Of a DNA stretch of 6,721 bases, positions 1 to 4,502 are shown piece by piece. The notes beneath the pieces are model-generated. The model was not told the DNA's origin. It did not search any database and saw only the letters and a program-made list of their open reading frames with translations. Each line of letters opens with the position of its first letter. Position 1 is the first letter of the stretch. Both the position numbers and the translations under genes were made by a program. Source of the DNA: Chloroflexota bacterium (lineage in GTDB: Bacteria; Chloroflexota; Limnocylindria; Limnocylindrales; CSP1-4); contig JACQEF010000267.1 of the NCBI GenBank assembly GCA_016200745.1, positions 1 to 6,721 of the forward strand. Reading direction: 5' to 3'.

Positions 1-240
1 GACGGCGCCCTCGTCGAGGCCGGCTGGCCGGCCGAGGCCAAGCCGTTCCGTGCCCATCTGACCCTGGCCCGTGCCGATGGCGTGCCCGCCGGTGCCCGGG
101 TGGCCGCCAGGTTGATCCAGGCGGCCGCCGACCTCAGGATCGCGTGCCAGATCGATCGGATCGGGCTGTTCGAGAGCCTGACCGGTGGTGGACCGGCGCG
201 CTACGAGCCGATCGAGATGGTGCATTTGGGCGTGGTCTGA
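1..240 (+). CDS. thpR: RNA 2',3'-cyclic phosphodiesterase (2'-5' RNA ligase family), C-terminal part
   Basis: The frame is open from the first base and ends at TGA 238-240, giving the last 79 residues of a protein whose start lies outside the window. The second HxT catalytic motif of the 2H phosphoesterase fold is visible as HLTLAR (residues 19-24 of the fragment, nt 55-72). It is followed by the usual C-terminal strand pattern: IDRIGLFES, a Gly-rich turn, a Tyr (YEPIE) and a final VHLGVV strand. Family members run to about 180-200 residues with two HxT motifs, so the first motif should lie upstream. The family hydrolyses RNA 2',3'-cyclic phosphates and can reversibly join tRNA halves by 2'-5' bonds; the physiological substrate in bacteria is unclear. 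Another 2H phosphoesterase cannot be fully excluded because the N-terminal half is missing. No functional link to the downstream genes is apparent. Confidence 0.85.
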   Translation, partial: DGALVEAGWPAEAKPFRAHLTLARADGVPAGARVAARLIQAAADLRIACQIDRIGLFESLTGGGPARYEPIEMVHLGVV

Positions 241-274
241 TGCCGTCCGATGCCGTCGCGCGGCCACGGTCCGG

Positions 275-283
275 TGCTACCAT
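275..283 (+). promoter_or_regulatory. Putative extended -10 promoter for the Pro/Thr-rich protein gene
   Basis: TGC followed by TACCAT (278-283) fits the extended -10 pattern TGn-TAnnnT, with the most conserved -10 bases present. I see no convincing -35 hexamer 16-18 bases upstream, which is tolerable for an extended -10. Transcription would start near 290, giving a leader of about 47 nt before the GTG at 337. It lies in the only sizeable gap (241-336) of this part of the window. This is an inference from sequence only. Confidence 0.4.
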
Positions 284-336
284 GAACCACCCCAGGCACG
301 CCACCGCAGCCCCTTGACAGGAGTGCCCCGATCGCC

Positions 337-1317
337 GTGACGGTAGCGCAGCGAGCCCGCCTCGTCCTGGCGCTCGGCGTCGTGAACCTGGTCCTTGCCG
401 GGATCGCGCTCGGGTTCGGGACGATGGTGCAGACCGGTCCGACCGTCCACCCCTCCCAGGACGTCGCGACGGTCCCATCGCCGGAGCCCACCCAGACGAT
501 CCCCAGACCGTCGCCGAGCCCGACCGGGGCTCCGCCGATCGCCGAGGTCCCGAGCCCCACACCGACTCCCACCCCGTCGCCCTCGCCTGAGCCGTCCGGC
601 CCGCTCATCGCCGAGGGCCCGACGCCGACGCCGGCCGCGAGTGGTGGGTCGCCCGCCACCGTCCCGACGCCCGCCACCGTCCCGACGCCCGCGACCAACC
701 CCGAGCCGCAGGCGTCGCCGACCCCGCGCCCGCCGGCCAAGCCCAGCCCGCGCCCGACGCCGCGGTCGACGCCCGCCCCGACCCCGCCGCCCGTCGCCAC
801 GCCGACCCCGGCTCCGGTCGCCACGCCGACCCCGGGTCCGGTCGCCACGCCGACCCCGGGTCCGGTCGCCACGCCGACCCCGGGTCCGGTCGCCACGCCG
901 ACCCCGGGTCCGGTCGCCACGCCGACCCCGGGTCCGGTCGCCACGCCGACCCCGCAGGTAACGCCACAGCCCACGCCGCGGCCGACGCCCGAACCCACGC
1001 CGCGACCGACCCCGGAGCCCACTCCGCGACCGACCCCGGAGCCCACGCCGGGCCCGGTGGCGGGCGACGACCACCCGCCATGTCCGACCGACGCGGGTGG
1101 GCCTCCCGGCCACAACAAGGGCGCCGACCCGCAGCCTCGACCGTGCGACGGCCGGGGCCATCACGGCGGCCGGGGCCATGACGGCGGCGACCCGGTCGGT
1201 GGCACGGTCCTCATGGTGCCGCTCGCCACGCTCGGATCGGTGCTGGGTCGGCTTCGGGCAAGGGCGTCGTCCCGCCGTGGGCGGCGCTGGTTGCGCATCG
1301 GCCGCCGCGCGCGCTAG
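337..1317 (+). CDS. Membrane-anchored Pro/Thr-rich low-complexity protein, function unknown
   Basis: The 326-residue product begins with one hydrophobic segment (about residues 8-30) after a short basic start, so it is either a signal anchor or an uncleaved signal. Residues 35-240 are almost entirely P, T, A, S, V and E with little secondary-structure potential. They include two ATVPTP units (about 107-118), seven VATPTP units spaced eight residues apart (153-206), and three PTPRPTPE units (212-235). A Gly/His/Asp-rich patch follows (about 243-288, including HHGGRGHDGG and two Cys). After that come a short hydrophobic stretch (about 289-304) and a strongly Arg-rich tail. The layout resembles an extracellular, wall-spanning disordered linker, possibly anchored at both ends, but no folded domain and no LPxTG sorting motif is visible. 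The start is uncertain: GTG 337 lies 13 nt after AGGAG (319-323), longer than usual, while an in-frame ATC at 331 has ideal spacing. No family is recognised. Confidence 0.7.
   Translation: MTVAQRARLVLALGVVNLVLAGIALGFGTMVQTGPTVHPSQDVATVPSPEPTQTIPRPSPSPTGAPPIAEVPSPTPTPTPSPSPEPSGPLIAEGPTPTPAASGGSPATVPTPATVPTPATNPEPQASPTPRPPAKPSPRPTPRSTPAPTPPPVATPTPAPVATPTPGPVATPTPGPVATPTPGPVATPTPGPVATPTPGPVATPTPQVTPQPTPRPTPEPTPRPTPEPTPRPTPEPTPGPVAGDDHPPCPTDAGGPPGHNKGADPQPRPCDGRGHHGGRGHDGGDPVGGTVLMVPLATLGSVLGRLRARASSRRGRRWLRIGRRAR
793..953 (+). repeat. 24-bp tandem repeat encoding VATPTP(G/A)P
   Basis: Seven units begin at 793, 817, 841, 865, 889, 913 and 937, each opening with GTCGCCACGCCGACCCC. The five units from 817 to 936 are identical over all 24 bases. 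The first differs at one base (Gly codon replaced by Ala at the unit end), and the last diverges after 17 bases, into CGCAGGTA. The period is a multiple of three, so copy-number change keeps the frame. Identity at synonymous positions points to recent slippage or unequal exchange rather than old, selected repetition. Confidence 0.95.
970..1050 (+). repeat. Second, more diverged 24-bp tandem repeat (PTPRPTPE)
   Basis: Three full units at 970-993, 994-1017 and 1018-1041, plus a 9-base partial, encode PTPRPTPE. The units differ at several third positions (for example CGG/CGA, ACG/ACC/ACT, GAA/GAG). They are therefore older or under less homogenisation than the VATPTP block just upstream. The Arg and Glu alternate, making this stretch zwitterionic, unlike the uncharged VATPTP stretch. 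Confidence 0.85.
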
Positions 1318-1320
1318 GCT
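1291..1320 (+). promoter_or_regulatory. Putative -35/-10 promoter for trpB2
   Basis: TTGCGC (1291-1296) and TAGGCT (1315-1320) are separated by 18 bases and resemble a sigma-70-type promoter, each matching the consensus at four of six positions. The -10 box starts on the TAG stop codon of the preceding gene (1315-1317), so the promoter lies mostly inside that gene's 3' end. The leader would be about 50 nt. It begins near a perfect CCCGGCCGGG palindrome (1326-1335) and ends with the ribosome binding site of trpB2. In DNA this GC-rich such matches can arise by chance. Confidence 0.35.
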
Positions 1321-1377
1321 CCGCTCCCGGCCGGGCGGACGCTCCGGTCGCCCAGCCGCATCCGTCAGGAGACCACC

Positions 1378-2946
1378 GTGGCGCCGTCAGACCCGCGACA
1401 GACGAAGTTCGTGCTCGATGAGTCGCGCATTCCGAGGTCCTGGTACAACATCGCCGCGGACTTGCCGGTGGCGCCGTCGCCCTACCTCCACCCGGGCACG
1501 CTCGGTCCGATCGGACCGGACGACCTGGCCCCGCTCTTCCCGATGGCCCTCATCGGCCAGGAGGTTGCGACCGAGCGTGAGATCGAGATCCCGGAGCCCG
1601 TCCGCGACGCGTACCGGCTGTACCGTCCGAGCCCGCTCTATCGCGCCCATCGGCTGGAGCGCGTCCTCGACACGCCGGCGCACATCTACTACAAGTACGA
1701 GGGCGTCAGCCCGGCCGGCAGCCACAAGCCGAACACCGCGATCCCGCAGGCGTTCTACAACAAGGAGCAGGGCGTCAGGCGCCTGGCGACCGAGACGGGC
1801 GCCGGCCAGTGGGGGACGGCGCTCGCCTTCGCGGGCGCGCTGTTCGGGCTCGACGTCAAGGTCTACATGGTCCGCGCCAGCTACGACCAGGAGCCCTACC
1901 GGCGAATGCTCATGGAAACATACGGGGCGGAGGTCGTCGCGAGTCCGTCCGCGACCACGAACTACGGGCGGTCCGTCCTGGCCGAGACCCCGGACAGCCC
2001 CGGCTCGCTCGGGATGGCGATCAGCGAGGCGGTCGAGGACGCGGCCACCCGTGACGACACCAAGTACGCCCTCGGCTCGGTGCTCAACCACGTCCTCCTG
2101 CACCAGACCGTGATCGGCCAGGAGGCGATCGAGCAGATGGCGATGGCCGGCGAGGCGCCCGACACCGTGATCGGCTGCACGGGCGGCGGATCCAACTTCG
2201 CCGGGCTCACCTTCCCGTTCCTCGGGCTGAACTTCCGCGAGGGCGCGAAGTACCGGATCATCGCCGTCGAGCCCGAGGCTGCCCCGAGCCTGACCCGGGG
2301 CATCTACGCCTACGATTTCGGTGACACCGCCAAGATGGCGCCGGTCGCCAAGATGTTCACGCTCGGTCACGATTTCATGCCGGAGCCGATCCACGCCGGC
2401 GGGCTTCGCTATCACGGGATGTCGCCGCTGGTGAGCCTGCTCAAGGAGCACGGCTATATCGAAGCCCGAAGCGTCCACCAGCGGGCCACGTTCGACGCTG
2501 GCGTGATGTTCGCGCGAGCCGAGGGGATCCTGCCGGCACCCGAGCCGACCCACGCCATCCGCGTCGCGATCGACGAGGCGCTCGCCGCACGGGAGGCGGG
2601 CGAGGCCAGGGTCATCCTGTTCAACCTGTGCGGGCACGGCCACTTCGACCTGTCCGCCTACGAGCGGTACCTGAGCGGGAGCCTCGAGGATTACGAGTAC
2701 GCTGCCGCAGGTCTAGGCGAAGCGGCCGGCACGGATGCCCAAGCTCGCCTGCTGGTCGTGTGGCCGGCAGCTCTACACCGTCGCGCCGATCGAGGCGCTG
2801 TTCGCCGAGGAGCGACGCTGCCCCCGATGCGGCGCCTACCTTCGCGACGAGCGACGCGAGACCGAGCGGCGGCAGACCATCCGACGGACCAACCCGCCGA
2901 ACGACCCGGGTCCGCCGGCGGACCCGGGCGAGCGTCGCGAGGGTGA
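1378..2946 (+). CDS. trpB2: TrpB-like PLP enzyme (TrpB2 tryptophan synthase beta chain) with aberrant C-terminal extension
   Basis: The product is a fold-type II PLP enzyme of the TrpB2 group, which condenses indole with L-serine to give L-tryptophan, or acts in indole salvage. The Schiff-base lysine is Lys117 in GSHKPNTA. The acidic catalytic residue is probably Glu139 in TETGAGQWG, and the PLP phosphate loop is CTGGGSN (267-273). The N-terminal extension before the PLP domain and the ending NLCGHGHFDLSAYERYL...LEDYEY (416-441) are typical of TrpB2. GTG 1378 is preceded by AGGAGA (1367-1372) at 5-nt spacing. Family members usually end soon after EDYEY, at roughly 450-460 residues, but this frame runs to residue 522. 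Its last 70 or so residues (Arg/Ala/Pro-rich) are the next gene read in the wrong frame. The likely ancestral stop, TAG 2714-2716, lies in the +1 frame, which suggests an indel just after 2700. The catalytic core is intact, so activity is plausible. No trpA is present in the window. Confidence 0.88.
   Translation: MAPSDPRQTKFVLDESRIPRSWYNIAADLPVAPSPYLHPGTLGPIGPDDLAPLFPMALIGQEVATEREIEIPEPVRDAYRLYRPSPLYRAHRLERVLDTPAHIYYKYEGVSPAGSHKPNTAIPQAFYNKEQGVRRLATETGAGQWGTALAFAGALFGLDVKVYMVRASYDQEPYRRMLMETYGAEVVASPSATTNYGRSVLAETPDSPGSLGMAISEAVEDAATRDDTKYALGSVLNHVLLHQTVIGQEAIEQMAMAGEAPDTVIGCTGGGSNFAGLTFPFLGLNFREGAKYRIIAVEPEAAPSLTRGIYAYDFGDTAKMAPVAKMFTLGHDFMPEPIHAGGLRYHGMSPLVSLLKEHGYIEARSVHQRATFDAGVMFARAEGILPAPEPTHAIRVAIDEALAAREAGEARVILFNLCGHGHFDLSAYERYLSGSLEDYEYAAAGLGEAAGTDAQARLLVVWPAALHRRADRGAVRRGATLPPMRRLPSRRATRDRAAADHPTDQPAERPGSAGGPGRASRG
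2702..2716 (+). other. Relic C-terminal codons and stop of trpB2 in the +1 frame
   Basis: Read one base out of the trpB2 frame, 2702-2716 gives CTG CCG CAG GTC TAG, or LPQV-stop. From memory, TrpB2 proteins commonly end in a short helix and a Leu-Pro-x-Val/Ile-like terminus a dozen residues after EDYEY. TAG 2716 lies 18 nt before the ATG of the zinc-ribbon gene, a normal operon spacing. The simplest reading is that a deletion or other indel between about 2698 and 2702 put the end of the gene out of frame. Confidence 0.5.
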
Positions 2947-2977
2947 GCGACGGAAGGGCCGGCGCCGGGCGCGCTGA
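2735..2977 (+). CDS. Small CxxC/CxxC zinc-ribbon protein with Arg-rich tail
   Basis: This 80-residue protein has two knuckles, CWSC (Cys6, Cys9) and CPRC (Cys29, Cys32), separated by 19 residues, as in small zinc ribbons. After the second knuckle comes a charged region with repeated ERR/RR pairs (about 40-52), a Pro/Asp stretch (NPPNDPGPPADPG) and a basic C-terminus ending in KGRRRAR. The basic tail suggests binding to nucleic acid or ribosomes, but no partner is known. The start is ATG 2735: an in-frame stop (TAG 2714) lies just upstream and there is no strong Shine-Dalgarno, so translation was probably coupled to trpB2. The trpB2 frame now overlaps 212 bases of this gene. I favour this frame as the real gene because its cysteine spacing is coherent, whereas the overlapping trpB2 tail is featureless Arg-rich sequence. 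Similar proteins appear to occur in Chloroflexota (recollection only). Function unknown. Confidence 0.8.
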   Translation: MPKLACWSCGRQLYTVAPIEALFAEERRCPRCGAYLRDERRETERRQTIRRTNPPNDPGPPADPGERREGERRKGRRRAR

Positions 2978-2992
2978 CCCGATCGGCACACG

Positions 2993-3009
2993 GCGGCCGA
3001 AACGGCTGC
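2993..3009 (+). promoter_or_regulatory. Short hairpin between the zinc-ribbon gene and tyrA
   Basis: GCGGCCG (2993-2999) and CGGCTGC (3003-3009) can form a seven-pair stem with one G-U pair around an AAA loop. No T-run follows, so it is not a standard intrinsic terminator. Its right arm ends directly against the putative -10 box at 3010, so it could weakly block upstream transcripts or be an operator-like site. Small GC-rich stems like this are common by chance here. Confidence 0.25.
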
Positions 3010-3015
3010 GATACT
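3007..3015 (+). promoter_or_regulatory. Putative extended -10 promoter of tyrA (near-leaderless)
   Basis: TGCGATACT fits TGn followed by a TATAAT-like hexamer (GATACT, four of six matches). The identical nonamer occurs before nfeD at 4474. The box ends 7 bases before the tyrA ATG at 3023, so the expected start point falls on or next to the A of ATG. No Shine-Dalgarno is present in the short gap, which fits leaderless translation. Confidence 0.5.
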
Positions 3016-3022
3016 CGCGGGC

Positions 3023-3886
3023 ATGCGCATCGCGTTCCTCGGCTTCGGGTTGATCGCCGGATCCATCGCGCGCGCCATCCGGGCGAACGAGGCGGTCACG
3101 GGCTGGACGATGACCGCCTGGTCGCCGTCCGGGCGTGGCCCGCTCGACGCGGTCGCGGACGGCACGATCGATCGCGCCGGCGCCACCCTGGCGGACACGA
3201 TCGATGGGGCGGACCTCGTGGTGCTGGCGGCCCCGGTCCCGGGCTGTCTGGCGGCGATGGTCGAGCTGGCCGAGCGGGACAGCGGGCTGTCGCGGGCCGC
3301 CGTCGTGACCGACGTCGCCAGCACCAAGGCGGCACTGCGCGCTCGGGCGGACGAGCTCGGCCTTCGCTACGTCGGCGGGCATCCGATGGCCGGCCTCGAG
3401 ACGGCCGGCTACGCCGCCGGGCGCGCGGACCTGTTCGCCGGCCGCCCCTGGGTGATCGTGCCCGGCAGCGCGCCCGGGCCCGCGGACGTGGCCCGGGTCG
3501 AATCGCTCGCCAGGGCCTGTGGCGCGGAGACGATCGAGATGGACGCCGAGACCCACGACCGGGCGGTGGCCGCGATCAGCCACCTGCCGCTGCTCCTGTC
3601 GGCCGCCCTGGCCGAGGCAATCGCCGGAGAGGCGGCCGCCGGATGGGCCGTGGCCTCCCGGCTGGCGGCGAGCGGCTGGCGCGACATGACCCGGCTGGCC
3701 CGCGGGGACCCGTCCATGGGCGCGGGGATCGCGGCCACCAACGCGCCGGCCCTGGCCGGCCGGCTGCGCGACCTCCGTGCCGTGCTGGACCGGTGGCAGG
3801 CCGAGCTCGATGCGCCGGGCGGCCCGGACGCCGCGGCGATCGAGGAGCGGCTGCGATCGGCCCGGGCCCGCCTCGACGCCACGTGA
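3023..3886 (+). CDS. tyrA: Prephenate dehydrogenase (tyrosine biosynthesis)
   Basis: This 287-residue TyrA-family protein catalyses NAD(P)-dependent oxidative decarboxylation of prephenate to 4-hydroxyphenylpyruvate, the committed step to tyrosine, in the cytoplasm. The N-terminal Rossmann domain starts with GFGLIAGS (7-14). It continues with LVVLAAPV (65-72) and DVASTK (97-102), then GGHPMAG (118-124), a TyrA signature. The C-terminal all-helical dimerisation domain carries SHLP (186-189, with the family's catalytic-region His187) and SGWRDMTRLARGDPSMG (217-233). The length suits a monofunctional TyrA: there is no chorismate mutase or ACT domain, so feedback control would have to act differently. 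An arogenate-specific variant is possible, since substrate choice cannot be read reliably here. ATG 3023 has no Shine-Dalgarno but sits right after a putative promoter. The stop overlaps the next start by 4 bp. Confidence 0.92.
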   Translation: MRIAFLGFGLIAGSIARAIRANEAVTGWTMTAWSPSGRGPLDAVADGTIDRAGATLADTIDGADLVVLAAPVPGCLAAMVELAERDSGLSRAAVVTDVASTKAALRARADELGLRYVGGHPMAGLETAGYAAGRADLFAGRPWVIVPGSAPGPADVARVESLARACGAETIEMDAETHDRAVAAISHLPLLLSAALAEAIAGEAAAGWAVASRLAASGWRDMTRLARGDPSMGAGIAATNAPALAGRLRDLRAVLDRWQAELDAPGGPDAAAIEERLRSARARLDAT

Positions 3887-4470
3887 CGGACGATGAGCGG
3901 GTCTTCGTCGTCCCGCGCGCCGCGCTGCCCGACGCCGCCGGCTGGCACGGCGTGCGGACGGCCGGCCTGGAGGCATTCGTGGCGGGAGTCGAGCGCGACG
4001 GACGGTATGAGGCCCGTCCCGCGATGGAGCAGGACCCGTCCTTCAAGCAGATCATCCCGTACCTCGTCCTCCGCGACGGGTCGCGCTACTTCCTCATGCG
4101 GCGGACGACGGCCGGCGGTGACCCGCGCCTCCATGGCCGCTACTCGATCGGGGTCGGCGGCCACCTGAACCCGGGCGACGGCGGGCTGCTGGGCGGACTC
4201 CGCCGCGAGTGGGACGAGGAGCTCGTCGCCGGGTTCGTCCCCGACTTCCGCCTGGTCGCGCTGCTCAACGACGACACGACCCCGGTCGGTTCCGTCCACC
4301 TCGGCGCGATCTACCTCGCCGACGCGGCCGGACGGTCGGTCGGCATCCGCGAGACCGACAAGCTGTCGGGTGACTTCGCGGAACCCGCCGCGGTCAACGA
4401 GGTGCGCGGACGCCTGGAGACCTGGAGCGCACTCGTCTTCGACTTCCTCGAAGGCGCCGTCCCGGGCTGA
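3883..4470 (+). CDS. Nudix-family hydrolase-like protein (COG4112-type predicted phosphoesterase)
   Basis: The 195-residue protein starts at GTG 3883, whose GTGA overlaps the tyrA stop, indicating translational coupling. The frame is open far upstream inside tyrA, but protein-like sequence begins here (TDDERVFVVPR). The pattern EQDPSFKQIIPYLVL (49-63), YFLMRR (69-74) and RLHGRYSIGVGGHL (82-95) matches the predicted NUDIX phosphoesterases of COG4112. So does the C-terminal region RETDKLSGDF (156-165) with LETWSALVFDFL (178-189). The Nudix core REWDEEL (108-114) keeps the REUxEE metal-binding part. The upstream half is unusual: counting seven residues before Arg108 lands on Gly100 rather than Glu, with Asp99 next to it. 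Nudix enzymes cleave nucleoside diphosphates linked to other groups, but the substrate of this group is unknown. Coupling with tyrA may be transcriptional convenience only. Confidence 0.8.
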   Translation: MTDDERVFVVPRAALPDAAGWHGVRTAGLEAFVAGVERDGRYEARPAMEQDPSFKQIIPYLVLRDGSRYFLMRRTTAGGDPRLHGRYSIGVGGHLNPGDGGLLGGLRREWDEELVAGFVPDFRLVALLNDDTTPVGSVHLGAIYLADAAGRSVGIRETDKLSGDFAEPAAVNEVRGRLETWSALVFDFLEGAVPG

Positions 4471-4502
4471 GGGTGCGATACTCCACCCTGGAGGGCGCAC
4501 CC
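4471..4502 (+). promoter_or_regulatory. Inverted repeat enclosing nfeD promoter and Shine-Dalgarno
   Basis: GGGTGCG (4471-4477) and CGCACCC (4496-4502) are perfect complements. Inside them CTCCA (4481-4485) pairs with TGGAG (4489-4493) around a CCC loop. The structure starts right after the stop of the Nudix gene and ends at the base before the nfeD GTG. It contains the putative extended -10 TGCGATACT (4474-4482) and places the Shine-Dalgarno GGAGGG (4490-4495) largely in the inner stem. Transcripts reading through from upstream could therefore hide the ribosome site. Those starting near 4489 would lack the left arm and leave it free. Confidence 0.5.

Noticed and set aside
282..317. Eleven-codon frame MNHPRHATAAP in the leader of the P/T-rich gene, considered as a leader peptide
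   Set aside because: It overlaps the putative -10 box, has no ribosome site and shows no attenuator structure or run of regulatory codons.
793..1050. Regular repeats considered as a CRISPR array
   Set aside because: The 24-bp units are contiguous with no spacers, keep reading frame and encode a Pro/Thr linker.
201..1118. 305-residue minus-strand open frame with GVGVATGPGVGVATG repeats
   Set aside because: It is the antisense reading of the 24-bp Pro/Thr repeat tract. Long shadow frames are expected in GC-rich repeats, and the sense frame has an anchor segment and sensible ends.
1326..1335. CCCGGCCGGG palindrome upstream of trpB2 considered as an operator
   Set aside because: A 10-bp all-GC palindrome is expected often by chance in this composition, and there is no second copy or conserved context to support it.
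1387..2643. 418-residue minus-strand open frame opposite trpB2
   Set aside because: Arg/Asp/Gly/Val-rich antisense shadow of a clearly recognised enzyme, with no motifs of its own.
2621..3976. 451-residue minus-strand open frame across the zinc-ribbon, tyrA and Nudix genes
   Set aside because: It spans three sense-strand genes and is Arg/Gly/Pro/Ala-rich without any domain, as expected from codon bias.
4473..4502. Upstream GTG start at 4473 for nfeD, adding 10 residues
   Set aside because: It would place the start inside the putative promoter and before the Shine-Dalgarno. GTG 4503 has GGAGGG at ideal spacing and gives a normal signal peptide.
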